DNA from: an uncultured Enterobacteriaceae bacterium
GTDB taxonomy: Bacteria > Pseudomonadota > Gammaproteobacteria > Enterobacterales > Enterobacteriaceae
DNA: 53,797 bases
NCBI GenBank assembly: GCA_936920625.1
Contig: CAKZHC010000042.1
Coordinates: 1 to 53,797, forward strand
Direction: 5' to 3'
Part shown: in pieces, positions 26,472-36,361 of the stretch
How the letters are laid out: each line of letters opens with the position of its first letter
Position numbering within the stretch: the first letter of the stretch is position 1
The notes under the pieces: model-generated
The model's database searches: none
What the model saw: only the letters and a program-made list of their open reading frames with translations
Told to the model about the DNA's origin: nothing
Position numbers and translations under genes: made by a program

Positions 26472-27275
26472 TTATATACAGTAGAGCTGGCGAAGATAGT
26501 GCGGCACAGCCTCTTCAATATTGCTGCCGATAACTTCTAACGCTGGCAACATCGCTTTTAACCGGGGTGCGCCATTTTGCATTATACAACCTTTGCCTGC
26601 TATCGAGAGCATTTCAGCATCGTTCATTCCATCACCAAAGGCGATGCAGTCATCAAGGCCAAGACCCAGTTTCGCTACCACTGCCTGTAGTGCATGGCCC
26701 TTAGATACTCCACCCGCCATCACCTCCAAACAACAAGGGAGAGAATAAGTGACGCAAATACGGCTACCCCAGCGCACAATAAGCTCCCGTTCAATTGGCT
26801 CAAGATAACTGGGATTGTTACAAGTGAAAAAGACTTTGCTAATGCCATCAGTTGCCAGAGAGTCTGGCTGATAACACTGATAATTAAAGTCAGATTCCTG
26901 GAAAAAATTTCTCTCCTCCGGTTGGTCCCGATTAAGAAACCACGCCTCGTCACGGTAGACATTGGTCAAAACATGGGGGTGGTGATACTGCATCGCAAAC
27001 AGCTCGCCGGCAATATCTTCATCCAGATTATGGCTGAATAGCAGCTGGCCATCAGTGTTGTGAACACGGGCACCATTAGAGGTAATCATAAAAGCATTAA
27101 TCCCGAGATTATCGCGCATTTGTCCCACATCGACATAATGACGACCGGTTGCGAAAATAAAATGAATACCCTTTGCTACCAGCAGTTGTAGTGTCTCCTT
27201 TGTTAAAGGCGTTAAACAATGATTAGGAGCAAGTAATGTGCCATCTAAGTCAGAAGCGATTATCGCATAAGACAT
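26472..27275 (-). CDS. yigL: HAD-superfamily sugar/pyridoxal phosphatase YigL
   Basis: A 267-residue Cof-type (class IIB) HAD phosphatase; E. coli YigL acts on pyridoxal phosphate and on sugar phosphates. HAD motif I is DLDGTLLAPNH (Asp nucleophile), motif II is TSNGARV, the Lys of GGVSKGHALQAVV is motif III, and AFGDGMNDAEML is motif IV. In E. coli yigL mRNA is stabilised by the sRNA SgrS via pldB; that was not examined here. It follows pldB after 44 bases and is probably co-transcribed with it. Confidence 0.95.
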   Translation of the reverse strand: MSYAIIASDLDGTLLAPNHCLTPLTKETLQLLVAKGIHFIFATGRHYVDVGQMRDNLGINAFMITSNGARVHNTDGQLLFSHNLDEDIAGELFAMQYHHPHVLTNVYRDEAWFLNRDQPEERNFFQESDFNYQCYQPDSLATDGISKVFFTCNNPSYLEPIERELIVRWGSRICVTYSLPCCLEVMAGGVSKGHALQAVVAKLGLGLDDCIAFGDGMNDAEMLSIAGKGCIMQNGAPRLKAMLPALEVIGSNIEEAVPHYLRQLYCI

Positions 27276-27319
27276 TCCTCGGTTTTCTCCTTGTTCTGGT
27301 CTGGCTCTGCCAGAGGTAG

Positions 27320-28312
27320 TTAACGGAATCGATCAAAATAAGTGATGATAGTATTGAGAGCCGCTGCTCGCATCGGGTCTGATTCAAAAAGTATTTCGTG
27401 GCGGGCACCGTTAATTATCACTCCTGCCCCACCCTCGCAGGGATGTCCGGCCTCCTGCATCATTTGACAGAAAAGATCCTGAGCCCGATTGTCTACCACT
27501 CTTTCATTCTGAGCCTGTAGCAGAAGCAGGGGCGTTGTTACTTTTTCTGCATTACGCAGAATCTCTTCACCAGCCTGCATACTTTCATGCACCCAGTGAT
27601 AAGTCGGCCCGCCGATTCGCAGACCAGGGTCATCGGCAAAAAACCGCAAATTACGACGATAACGCTCACGGCTATGAGTCAACACATTAAAAGCAAATGA
27701 CTCTGGCTGCCAGCGGCCTGTACCTAACGCATATCTGTTGTCAAGAACCGGAAATTTCGCTGCAAAGTTGAGAATACGAACAGCCAACCAACGGGGCATT
27801 GGCAATAGAATGCCGAACATAGGTGCTGTTAATGACACTGCCGTGAACGCTTCTGGCTGACGCATAAGTAACAAAGTCATGACAGCACCGCCCATTGAGT
27901 GGGCCAGTGCAAATTTGTGCCGGTAGGCACGACTGGCAATTTCCCGCTGCCAGAGGATCTCTAAATCATCAACGTAATCAGAGAAAGTCACGACATGACC
28001 GCGATGCGAATCTGCCAGTAATCGCCCCGAACGCCCCTGGCCACGGTGATCGATAATCACTACATCGTGGCCGCAGTGGAACAGATCGTAGGCCAGCTCA
28101 GGATACTTAACATAACTTTCACTACGCCCTGGGCAAAGCAGGATAACACTCTGATGGTGTGCAGCGCTAAAGCGGGCGTAATGAACTGGCACATCATCAA
28201 CACCGATAAATGAAAGTTCCTGACGAGTTCGCCAAAAATCAAGTAGTGGACCAGTAGCGAAAGCGGCAAAAGCCTTTTCGCGTATCATCCAGCTTTGCGC
28301 GCGCGCAGTCAT
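27320..28312 (-). CDS. pldB: Lysophospholipase L2
   Basis: A 330-residue alpha/beta hydrolase associated with the inner membrane that cleaves lysophospholipids (E. coli 340). The nucleophile Ser is in FALAHSMGGAVMTLLL (about residue 137). LLLLQAQNERVVDNRAQD carries the acid region, and the catalytic His is in INGARHEILFESD. VLTHSRERYRRNLRFFADDP is diagnostic. It begins the pldB-yigL unit. The C-terminus lacks the last few residues of the E. coli protein. Confidence 0.93.
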   Translation of the reverse strand: MTARAQSWMIREKAFAAFATGPLLDFWRTRQELSFIGVDDVPVHYARFSAAHHQSVILLCPGRSESYVKYPELAYDLFHCGHDVVIIDHRGQGRSGRLLADSHRGHVVTFSDYVDDLEILWQREIASRAYRHKFALAHSMGGAVMTLLLMRQPEAFTAVSLTAPMFGILLPMPRWLAVRILNFAAKFPVLDNRYALGTGRWQPESFAFNVLTHSRERYRRNLRFFADDPGLRIGGPTYHWVHESMQAGEEILRNAEKVTTPLLLLQAQNERVVDNRAQDLFCQMMQEAGHPCEGGAGVIINGARHEILFESDPMRAAALNTIITYFDRFR

Positions 28313-28889
28313 CTGACAACAGATCCTCCAGCCTTACCTTAAGAAATTATTCATCACCAGACTGAAATTAATGGCTAAAACTGAGTAAAAACTATACCCA
28401 TATTTAAGGGCCAGCGCAGAAATTAATATTACTTGTACTTGCCATCTAATCAGTATGGTAAGAACGTTATCTGCATATTGATCATTTGGGTGTCAATTTG
28501 TCCTATTGTGTCACATAGCTCTCCTGAGCGGAAATCATCATGGTAGCATTAGTGCCGCGGACATCATCATTACCCTGACTTTTGGACTATTCTGGCCGGG
28601 TGGCCGTATTAGTATAAAATATCAACTTTCTCAATCCATTTGGGCATTCAGGAGATAACATTATCGATAAACTACAGGTTGCAGCCCTATTATGGAAATA
28701 GCATAAGGCATTATCTGCAAAATTGTAGTCTGTTGCAGGCATCTGTAAGAGAGCAGGGGATGTTAACAATCAAGCAACTGGCCAAACACTGACACCCATC
28801 CAGAATCTTGTTTAATTAACAGATATAGTCGGTATTTACTAGTACACTTTTATTATAAAAGCGCGTACACAAAACATATCCACGAAAGA
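28313..28889. other. Gene-free stretch upstream of pldB
   Basis: These 577 bases, where rhtB would be expected near pldB, contain no convincing reading frame. A 60-codon open frame on the minus strand (28587-28769) has no ribosome site and no recognisable protein. A short plus-strand ATG with a good AGGGG site at about 28759 stops after 10 codons. I read the stretch as decayed DNA plus the pldB promoter. Confidence 0.5.
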
Positions 28890-29336
28890 TTAATTATTTA
28901 TTGCTATCACTTTTATCTCACTCTTTTTGCATTCTCTGTCTTTGCAAATACGGCCAAACCATATCTCCCCACTTTTGCCAGTCATTATTCCAGTATCCCT
29001 GGCAAATAAATCTTCATATTTCTGATTTTCCACCTCTTTTTCCGTTTTTTTATTTATTATAACATCGTAACTATGCACAAACTCATCTTTATTATTTATT
29101 TTTATCCGTTGTCCTTTCATATTAATCATGACAGGATAGTCGACCATATCTGCCACTACCTCTTTTCTGCCTTCTTTTATATTTCTTTTAAGTTTTTCAA
29201 AAAAAGATCTGTAGTCTGAATGCGAGCCATATAGCGAGTTCAACCTGTCATTTTGTTGGATGACGCGCTCTGTTTCCTTTGTACAGGAGGAGAGTGTGAA
29301 AATGACGGTTAAAAAGATTACTTTTAATGCATTCAT
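28890..29336 (-). CDS. Putative small lipoprotein, NTF2-like
   Basis: A 148-residue protein with a lipoprotein signal: a hydrophobic n-region and the lipobox LSSC ending at Cys18 (VIFLTVIFTLSSCTK). The mature part is Lys/Asp-rich. It has segments (VADMVDYPVMINMKGQRIKI, NQKYEDLFARDTGIM, SGEIWFGRICKDRECKK) that resemble small enterobacterial lipoproteins of NTF2-like fold, as I recall them. Two Cys near the end (ICKDREC) could pair in the periplasm. The function is unknown. It occupies the place of rhtB, and its DNA is more AT-rich than its neighbours. Confidence 0.75.
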   Translation of the reverse strand: MNALKVIFLTVIFTLSSCTKETERVIQQNDRLNSLYGSHSDYRSFFEKLKRNIKEGRKEVVADMVDYPVMINMKGQRIKINNKDEFVHSYDVIINKKTEKEVENQKYEDLFARDTGIMTGKSGEIWFGRICKDRECKKSEIKVIAINN

Positions 29337-29637
29337 TTTGCCTGCTCCTCTATAAGACGATCGTATGAATTAACTAAAAGCAGTAACTTATAAATGAGGC
29401 GTCTTACTGCTACGCTGCTTTCCCGCAACTATGATATGAAGTGACGCTGGCAAACCATACTACCAGTTGTTAACCCCCAGAGTTATGCCGGGTTAGAAAC
29501 TGGGATATTTTCCTAAACATTCCGTTAACAACATACATCTTCTTTTTGCTTTTTCATAAAATAACATGTTTAGATAAGATGAATGGAGTGTCTCTGCTCT
29601 TAACTCTCCCAGCTGTCCGGGAATTGCTGAGGAAACA

Positions 29638-29838
29638 ATGATGCTTACTTTGTTTAAAAGCTGTAAGATTGTTGCCTTGGTCTCAGGCCTGACTTTTGCA
29701 TTATCGATTGTAATGCCAGCGTTTGCTTTCAATTGTATGAATCATCTTGGCCTGGACGGAAGTGATGACTGCCGAGTTGCCTGTTTATTGACCTTAGATA
29801 ACCCCTCCAACCCATTCAGTTTCGCGTATTGCTTATAA
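29638..29838 (+). CDS. Secreted four-cysteine mini-peptide A
   Basis: A 66-residue precursor with a Sec signal peptide (hydrophobic KIVALVSGLTFALSIVMP, cleavage after AFA at residue 30) and a predicted 36-residue acidic mature peptide. Mature Cys lie at positions 3, 15, 19 and 35, with C-x3-C and a C-terminal Cys-Leu. GAGGA is placed 5-6 bases before the ATG-ATG start. It belongs with the peptide at 37143-37334, which has the same cysteine layout. The pattern suggests a periplasmic or exported two-disulfide peptide. No family was recognised; toxin, antimicrobial or host-interaction roles are only guesses. Confidence 0.7.
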   Translation: MMLTLFKSCKIVALVSGLTFALSIVMPAFAFNCMNHLGLDGSDDCRVACLLTLDNPSNPFSFAYCL

Positions 29839-29883
29839 GACCAGTATATCGTGAGCTTGTATTCAGCCCCTCTCAGCCCTCTG

Positions 29884-30507
29884 CTAGCGCGCGATGATCA
29901 GGTGAATACCAAAACCAGCAAACAGAGCCCCGGCCATGCCATCTATCCATCGCGCCATACTTTGGTAGCCCTGTCGCATTCTTTCCATACCAAAAATCAT
30001 AGCAACCAGTGCAAACCAGAGAAAAGTTTCTGTGGTGATCAGGACAAAAAGCCCCCAACGCGCCGTCACATTCACATCATCACCAACAATCAGTGAGAAG
30101 AGAGTGCCGAAGTAAATCAGTGCCTTTGGATTGGAGAGATTAGTCAGTAATCCCTTAAGAAAAAAACCCTGCTGGATTTTGACTTCTGGTGGCGTGGCAG
30201 GAGTATCGCTTATTTTGTGTTGCAGCCAGGCTGAACGTAACAACTGCCAGCCCATCCATAACAGATAACATCCTCCCGCCAGCGTGATGACATGGTGCAG
30301 CCAGCTCATGCGCTGCAAAATGAGGTTTAACCCCATCAGCGCTACCGCTGCCCAAGCCATAACACCAAGTGTAATCCCAAGCACACCCAGCATCGCCTCT
30401 CTGCGCGAACGTCTGGCTGCAAGTTGAGATATGAAAAAAAAATCGGGGCCGGGGGTCATTAATGCAAAAAACTGAACTAATGCTACGGTCAAAAACAACG
30501 TCAACAT
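29884..30507 (-). CDS. rhtC: Threonine efflux protein RhtC
   Basis: A 207-residue LysE/RhtB-family exporter with about six hydrophobic segments (E. coli RhtC 206). Family signatures are FFALMTPGPDFFFISQLAA at the N-terminus, MLGVLGITLGVMAW, and LLTNLSNPKALIYFGTLF in the middle; the C-terminus is GALFAGFGIHLIIAR. E. coli has rhtC and rhtB side by side and convergent. Here rhtB is missing. It exports threonine and related amino acids by proton-driven exchange in characterised members. Confidence 0.94.
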   Translation of the reverse strand: MLTLFLTVALVQFFALMTPGPDFFFISQLAARRSRREAMLGVLGITLGVMAWAAVALMGLNLILQRMSWLHHVITLAGGCYLLWMGWQLLRSAWLQHKISDTPATPPEVKIQQGFFLKGLLTNLSNPKALIYFGTLFSLIVGDDVNVTARWGLFVLITTETFLWFALVAMIFGMERMRQGYQSMARWIDGMAGALFAGFGIHLIIAR

Positions 30508-30680
30508 ATCCTGTATTCCGCTCGGGTCAGTTTAAAAACAGTCACTTCATATCAGCTAGATAAAAATAAGGGTTTTGCACCTCTGTGTGCAACTGGAATT
30601 TAGCCGTACCGGATATACAGACAGAGATATTATAGCAATAGATAATATTGGATGTATTAAACAGATATACATCAGAGAAC

Positions 30681-32507
30681 CTACTCTGCATTGTCAATAT
30701 GCTCTCTGATCACCGCCATAAAAGCGTTACCAAACCTCTCCAGCTTGCGATGACCAACACCATTTATCGTTAGCATTTCACTGACAGTGAGTGGCATCTG
30801 CTCGGCCATTTCAATCAAAGTCGCATCGTTGAAAACCACATAGGGCGGAATATTCTCTTCGTCAGCAATCGCTTTACGCAGCTTACGCAATCTGGCAAAC
30901 AGTTTGCGATCATAACTGCCCGCATAGCTCCTCGCCTGACTATTACGTGCTCTGAAACCGTTAATGCGAGGTACCGCTAACATCAGTGACGTCTCACCAC
31001 GCAGCACCGGGCGAGCCGCTTCAGTCAGCTGAAGTGCCGAATGCATCGTAATGTTTTGTGTCACCATACCCAGATGCACAAGCTGACGCAGCACGCTAGT
31101 CCAGTGCTCCTGGCTTTTTTCACATCCGATACCATAAACAGGCAACTGATCATGTTGCAGGTCTCGTATGCGCTGACTTTTAGCACCGCGTAATACTTCG
31201 ACTATATGATTCAAACCAAAGCGCTGCCCAACACGATAGATAGCAGAGAGCGCTTTTTGTGCTTCAATCAGTCCATCGTAACGGCGTGGCGGGTCAAGGC
31301 AAATATCACAGTTATCACAAGGTTTTTGCTGGCTTTCACCAAAGTAGTTTAGTAGCACCAGACGGCGACAGGTTTGCGCCTCAGCAAACGCCCCCATGGC
31401 ATTGAGTTTATGACGTTCAATATCCTGTAAAGGTCCCGATGCTTTCTCTTCCAGGCAGTGGCGCAACCAGACCATATCAGCCGGGTTGTAGAACAGCAGC
31501 GCTTCCGCTGGCAGGCCGTCACGCCCGGCGCGACCGGTTTCCTGATAGTAAGACTCGATATTGCGTGGAATATCAAAATGAACCACAAAACGAACATTAG
31601 GCTTGTTAATACCCATACCAAACGCTACTGTCGCCACGACAATTTGCAGATCATCTCGCTGGAAGGCTTCCTGGACCTGAGCACGATGCGCACTCTCTAT
31701 ACCCGCATGATAAATACCAGCCCGGAAACCACGATTCTCAAGCCGTGCAGCAGTCTCTTCCACTTTAGCCCGACTGTTACAATATATAATGCCGCATTTA
31801 CCGTGCTGTTCCTGCACATAACGTAATAGCTGGTCAGTGGGTTTAAATTTTTCTATCAGGGTATAACGAATATTAGGACGATCAAAACTGCTTATCTGGA
31901 TATGTGGATCACGAAGCTTGAGTAAGCGCAGAATGTCCTGACGGGTAGTTTCATCCGCTGTAGCAGTGAGTGCCATCACCGGCAGCATGGCAAAACGCTC
32001 CCTGAACTGCCCCAGCGCCCCATACTCCGGGCGAAAATCATGCCCCCACTGTGAGATACAGTGCGCTTCATCTATTACCAGCATCGAAGGATTCCAGTAT
32101 GCGGGCTGCCAGAAAACATTGTCCATCATCAGACGTTCAGGTGCCACATAGAGTAGCTTTATATGGCCGCTACGACAGCCTGCTATTACAGCCTGCTGCT
32201 CTTCGCGATTCTGCGTCGAATTGAGATAAGCCGCTGCCACGCCGTTTGCCTGTAGCTGATCTACCTGATCTTTCATGAGAGAAATTAACGGTGAGACGAC
32301 TAGCGTCACACCTTTCAGAATCAGCGCCGGGATCTGGTAACAAAGTGATTTCCCTCCCCCGGTTGGCATTACTACCAAGCAGTCACGCTGATTGAGTGCC
32401 GCTTTAATGATGGTCTCTTGACCGGGTCGGAATTGCTGATAGCCAAAGGTATCATGTAATACCTGTGCCGCCTGCAACTCTTGATTTTCAACGGCAGCCG
32501 TAGACAC
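30681..32507 (-). CDS. recQ: ATP-dependent DNA helicase RecQ
   Basis: A 608-residue 3'-5' superfamily 2 helicase of the RecF pathway. In order: Walker A MPTGGGKSLCYQIPAL, the DEAH box VIDEAHCISQWGHDFR, motif VI QETGRAGRDGLPAE, the zinc-binding Cys cluster (CRRLVLLNYFGE, CDNCDICLDPP), a winged helix, and a C-terminal HRDC domain (MLTINGVGHRKLERFG). GTG 32507 (MSTAAVENQELQ) was chosen because GGAGAAC precedes it and it matches the family start; an ATG seven codons upstream has no ribosome site. It lies downstream of pldA. Confidence 0.95.
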   Translation of the reverse strand: MSTAAVENQELQAAQVLHDTFGYQQFRPGQETIIKAALNQRDCLVVMPTGGGKSLCYQIPALILKGVTLVVSPLISLMKDQVDQLQANGVAAAYLNSTQNREEQQAVIAGCRSGHIKLLYVAPERLMMDNVFWQPAYWNPSMLVIDEAHCISQWGHDFRPEYGALGQFRERFAMLPVMALTATADETTRQDILRLLKLRDPHIQISSFDRPNIRYTLIEKFKPTDQLLRYVQEQHGKCGIIYCNSRAKVEETAARLENRGFRAGIYHAGIESAHRAQVQEAFQRDDLQIVVATVAFGMGINKPNVRFVVHFDIPRNIESYYQETGRAGRDGLPAEALLFYNPADMVWLRHCLEEKASGPLQDIERHKLNAMGAFAEAQTCRRLVLLNYFGESQQKPCDNCDICLDPPRRYDGLIEAQKALSAIYRVGQRFGLNHIVEVLRGAKSQRIRDLQHDQLPVYGIGCEKSQEHWTSVLRQLVHLGMVTQNITMHSALQLTEAARPVLRGETSLMLAVPRINGFRARNSQARSYAGSYDRKLFARLRKLRKAIADEENIPPYVVFNDATLIEMAEQMPLTVSEMLTINGVGHRKLERFGNAFMAVIREHIDNAE

Positions 32508-32569
32508 ATGTTCTCCAGTACAGTGCATGCGAAAGGTGATGTACAGGCTCTTATCTGCCCTGATGACAA

Positions 32570-33439
32570 TTAAAACAGATCATTGTACATCACACCAACA
32601 CCAAAACGCGTCTGATGGTGATTGTAATCAATGAGTGACTCGCCATAGCCGCTAAACAACTGGCTGTAAAAACGGATATGTTCATTAACAGGATAGCTCC
32701 ACCCCAGAAGGACACCGCCATAGCCAGTACTCCAGTTATAATTTCCCTGCAAGCTCAGTACACTCTCTTTCCACTGGTAACCCAGTCTGATACGATAATA
32801 TCCCATATATTTAGTAATATCAGGATTATCATCGGTATTTCTATCCTCAGGCAGCCGATACCACGGAGTGATCTCAGTAAGCCAGTTGCCCTTTTTTGCC
32901 AGCAGACGGCCATAAATGCGGTTCCAGCTACGTGATGTTGGTTCTGGCCGCCCATTAGATTCGTGACTGAACCCCACCTCAATATCCTGTAATGTCCAGC
33001 CCGCGAAAAGACGATCCACAGACCAGCCGAGAAAAAGCTGCGGGGAATAGCTGGTTTCACGGAAAGGTGATGAAGAGCTGCGATTAAAAGCCTGCCACCA
33101 CGAACGTTGAGTATAAGAGGCCGCTAATATGGAATTCTCCCCTATAATGCCCTGCCATAGTGGAAAAGCCAGACTTAACTGAAATTTTATTTCAGCTTTT
33201 CGGGCTTTGTTAGCCCAATTATAAGCATATATCGCTGCTTTATTTAAATTGCTGGTATAAGTATAAATAATATAATTACTCTCATAAGGATAGAAAAACA
33301 GAGTATTATCTTTATCTATTAACTTTTTGATAATACCACTTTGTGGTATTAATTTATTCTGTTGACGGTTAATCGCTGCTGCATCAGCCAGTGAAACAGT
33401 CAGAATGAATATTATCAGAGATTTATTATCTATCCACAT
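32570..33439 (-). CDS. pldA: Outer membrane phospholipase A
   Basis: A 289-residue outer-membrane beta-barrel phospholipase, equal in length to E. coli PldA. The catalytic His159, Ser161 and Asn173 are visible in GFSHESNGRPEP and SRSWNRIYGR, with the spacing of the characterised enzyme. It has an N-terminal signal peptide (SLIIFILTVSLADAAA) and ends in Phe, as barrel proteins do. It degrades misplaced phospholipids in the outer leaflet. The first third is Asn/Lys/Tyr-rich and more divergent than the rest. Confidence 0.95.
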   Translation of the reverse strand: MWIDNKSLIIFILTVSLADAAAINRQQNKLIPQSGIIKKLIDKDNTLFFYPYESNYIIYTYTSNLNKAAIYAYNWANKARKAEIKFQLSLAFPLWQGIIGENSILAASYTQRSWWQAFNRSSSSPFRETSYSPQLFLGWSVDRLFAGWTLQDIEVGFSHESNGRPEPTSRSWNRIYGRLLAKKGNWLTEITPWYRLPEDRNTDDNPDITKYMGYYRIRLGYQWKESVLSLQGNYNWSTGYGGVLLGWSYPVNEHIRFYSQLFSGYGESLIDYNHHQTRFGVGVMYNDLF

Positions 33440-33724
33440 AATGTTCCTTTGCGCTGTATAATCAGTCCAATTGATAAAAAATACTTAACTAGTATCTCAT
33501 TTTTTATCTACTATTGTATAATTAATTTATGTATAACTTTCTAAAGTTATAAGTATCCCTTTATAAATCAGTTGCCCCTGATACACCGCTCCGGTTTTTT
33601 ACAATGGCAACAAAATCATTTATTACACTCAGCAATGCAGTTTGTTATGCACCCTTTCTGACCAGATTGTAATATACTCGTCTGGTTACCTATCTCTGTC
33701 CCACTCAATTGAGTACGTTTTAAC

Positions 33725-34615
33725 ATGAAAGCACAACAAACCCGCCAGGGGATTATGTTCGCCCTCGGCGCTTATCTTATTTGGGGGCTGGCACCCGCCT
33801 ACTTCAAAACCATCCAACAAGTTGCTCCCCCCGAAATCATGACTCACCGGGTGATATGGTCATTTTTTTTCATGCTGTTTTTAATTAGCATCACCCACAG
33901 CTGGGGGGATGTACGTGCCCTGTTACGTCAGCCACACAAAATCCTGTGGCTGGGAGTTACTGCGGTGGTCGTCGCAAGTAACTGGCTCTTGTATATCTGG
34001 GCGGTAAACAATCATCACATACTGGAATCCAGTTTAGGCTATTTCATTAATCCGCTGGTCAATGTCGTGATGGGTATGGTATTTCTGGGTGAGCAATTTC
34101 GCCGTTTGCAATGGGTGGCAGTTGCACTGGCCACTTGCGGCGTGCTGATTCAGATCTGGCAGTTTGGTTCTGTGCCTTATATAGCACTGGGAATTACTCT
34201 CTCCTTCTCAACGTACGGTCTGTTGCGGAAAAAAATCGCAGTTAATGCGCAGGCCGGTATGCTGCTCGAAACATGCTGGCTGTTAATTCCGGCATCCGTC
34301 TATCTGTTTGCCATCGCCGACAGCCCAACCAGCCATCTGGCACAAAATCCAATATCCCTTAATCTGTTGCTTATTTCAGCTGGCATTGTCACTACTGTTC
34401 CCTTGTTACTGTTTACTGCCGCCTGCCTCCGTTTACGCCTCTCAACTATCGGTTTCTTCCAATATCTGGGCCCGACACTGATGTTTTTACAGGCAGTCCT
34501 GTTTTACGGTGAGCAGCTTACACCGGATAAAGCAGTCACCTTCGCTTTTATATGGGCCGCACTGCTTCTGTTTATTACCGACGCTTTGTTGATGCGAGGC
34601 AGGCCCAGAGTTTAA
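33725..34615 (+). CDS. rarD: EamA-family transporter RarD
   Basis: A 296-residue integral membrane protein with about ten hydrophobic segments (E. coli RarD 296). Hallmarks are GIMFALGAYLIWGLAPAYFK, APPEIMTHRVIWSF, LGYFINPLVNVVMGMVFLGE and GFFQYLGPTLMFLQAVLFYGE. It was named for a link with chloramphenicol resistance; its substrate is not established. It has no strong ribosome site. It stands alone, divergent from pldA and convergent with corA. Confidence 0.94.
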   Translation: MKAQQTRQGIMFALGAYLIWGLAPAYFKTIQQVAPPEIMTHRVIWSFFFMLFLISITHSWGDVRALLRQPHKILWLGVTAVVVASNWLLYIWAVNNHHILESSLGYFINPLVNVVMGMVFLGEQFRRLQWVAVALATCGVLIQIWQFGSVPYIALGITLSFSTYGLLRKKIAVNAQAGMLLETCWLLIPASVYLFAIADSPTSHLAQNPISLNLLLISAGIVTTVPLLLFTAACLRLRLSTIGFFQYLGPTLMFLQAVLFYGEQLTPDKAVTFAFIWAALLLFITDALLMRGRPRV

Positions 34616-35407
34616 GTGTTAACTATAAACATCACGTAGCCCTAAGACACTAACCTGCCAGATATTCCGGAAAAGTTTTTATAATAATCACACTAAACCA
34701 GAAAATATACACGAGGCAGGTTACAGGAGATGGAGGGAAAAACGATTTTCCTCGTCACGTGATTAACATCGCCAGAAAAAAAGCCATGTTCACAGGAGTG
34801 ACCGCGAAAAAATATATGGCACGTGGTGTTGATTATTTGAATATCAATAAGGATAGTGCTGTCAGCATCACTAAAAAGAGAGAGGTTATTTATCATTTCC
34901 TGTGTAGTCACTACTTTCTGTTACTATCGCTCAGCATATTACTATTTCGCTAAGTTCTTTCAAGCTCCTCAGGAAAATCCCAATATCAGGTTGTATTAAA
35001 GGCCATCCAGACAATCATAAGACTCAATATATTGTAATTTTCTTTAATATGAATGCCTGTAATGCGGTTTAATCCCTGAAAGCATACTCCCTTATATTGG
35101 CAAAGTAAGCTACATAAAGTCTGGAAGTGCTTATCTTGTGCCTTTTGTACCTTAGCCTTACCTTTGTGATAACCAGTCAGTTAATAACAAGTAAGATATT
35201 GCCCTGCACTTACCAAAAAGCGCTTACAGAAACTCCAAAAGCCTGACGCCAGGCCGTCAATATCTTCCGGTATACATGCTATAACGAATAAAAACGATAG
35301 CAGCATTTTACTTTTACAGGAAATACCAGAGCTCATTTCTGGAGCGATAATTTTATTACTGCCAGGAACCACACCACTTCATGGTGTCGCCGGGCACTGT
35401 TTACAGC
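34616..35407. other. Mostly gene-free stretch between rarD and corA
   Basis: These 792 AT-rich bases hold no recognisable gene. Two weak open frames occur. One on the plus strand (34759-34953, GTG start, hydrophobic end) has no ribosome site. The other, on the minus strand (ATG about 35306 to stop 35181), gives a short hydrophobic segment then a tail ending in C-x11-C-Y. E. coli carries yigI, yigG and yigF around here; none is recognisable. Confidence 0.45.
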
Positions 35408-36361
35408 TTACAGCCAATTTTTGCGTTTAAAATAAAGGTAAGGTGCCAGACCTGCAAAAATCATCAGACTGATAGCCGCAGGATAACCAAAACTCCAGTG
35501 TAGTTCGGGCATAAACTGAAAATTCATGCCATAGCTTGAAGCAACAAGTGTCGGAGGCAGGAATACAACAGAAACTACAGAAAAGATCTTAATAATCCGA
35601 TTCTGCTCAATGCTGATAAAGCCCATTGCCGCCTGCATTAAAAAGTTTACTTTCTGAAACAGTGACTCATTATGCGGTAACAGCGATTCGATATCCCGCA
35701 ACACTTCACGCGCCTGCTCCAGCTCACTGGCAGGTAAACGCGCCTTGCGCATCAGGAAATTAAGCGCACGTTGTGTATCCATCAGGCATAAACGGACCTT
35801 CCAGCCGATGTCCTCCAGTTCTGCAAGCCGCGCCAGCGCGTCATCAAACTCGTCCCCCTGCTGCCCTTCCATTAAAACACGGCTTAATTTTTCCAGCGCA
35901 CTGTAAATGTACTCAATCTGATCTGCCAGTTGTTCAATTTTGGTTTCAAATAAATCCAGTAATAGTTCATAGGCACTTCCCTCGATCAGAGTCTGGCTCC
36001 GGGCACGCATACGGTAGAGACGAAATGCGGGTAACTCACGCTCACGTAGTGTGTAAAGCCGTCCCTCACGAATAGTGAAAGCAACAGTAGAGTTGCCGGC
36101 ATGATCTCCTGAATCTTCATAAAAGAAAAAGGAGTGGATATGCAGCCCATCTTCATCTTCAAAAAATCGTGCAGTCGCCTCAATCTCTGCCAGCTCCAGA
36201 CGGCTTGCCAGACCCTGGCCCAACTGGCTGTATACAGTCTGACGTTCATTTTCCTGAGGTTCAACAAGATCTATCCAGATGGCTCGTTGCAAATCGCCCG
36301 GCTGGTCATCCAGATCAAGCCGGTTCAGGCGGTTATCCTCCAGTTCAAAAGCGCTCAGCAT
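35408..36361 (-). CDS. corA: Magnesium/cobalt transport protein CorA
   Basis: A 317-residue Mg2+ channel (E. coli 316). The signature YGMNFQFMPEL has its GMN at 278-280, between two C-terminal membrane helices; the end is YLYFKRKNWL. The large N-terminal cytosolic domain has the conserved FFEDEDGLHIHSFFFYED and ETKIEQLADQIE helices. It forms homopentamers in the inner membrane. The 5' region upstream (36362 onward) is long and could hold a leader, but no leader peptide could be recognised. Confidence 0.96.
   Translation of the reverse strand: MLSAFELEDNRLNRLDLDDQPGDLQRAIWIDLVEPQENERQTVYSQLGQGLASRLELAEIEATARFFEDEDGLHIHSFFFYEDSGDHAGNSTVAFTIREGRLYTLRERELPAFRLYRMRARSQTLIEGSAYELLLDLFETKIEQLADQIEYIYSALEKLSRVLMEGQQGDEFDDALARLAELEDIGWKVRLCLMDTQRALNFLMRKARLPASELEQAREVLRDIESLLPHNESLFQKVNFLMQAAMGFISIEQNRIIKIFSVVSVVFLPPTLVASSYGMNFQFMPELHWSFGYPAAISLMIFAGLAPYLYFKRKNWL

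Noticed and set aside
28759..28791. Short ATG frame with a good AGGGG site resembling the start of a MerR-type regulator (LTIKQLAKH)
   Set aside because: Stops after ten codons and nothing downstream continues the fold; too short to support.
34759..34953. 64-codon plus-strand frame with a hydrophobic end
   Set aside because: GTG start without a ribosome site and no protein-like features apart from the short hydrophobic tail.
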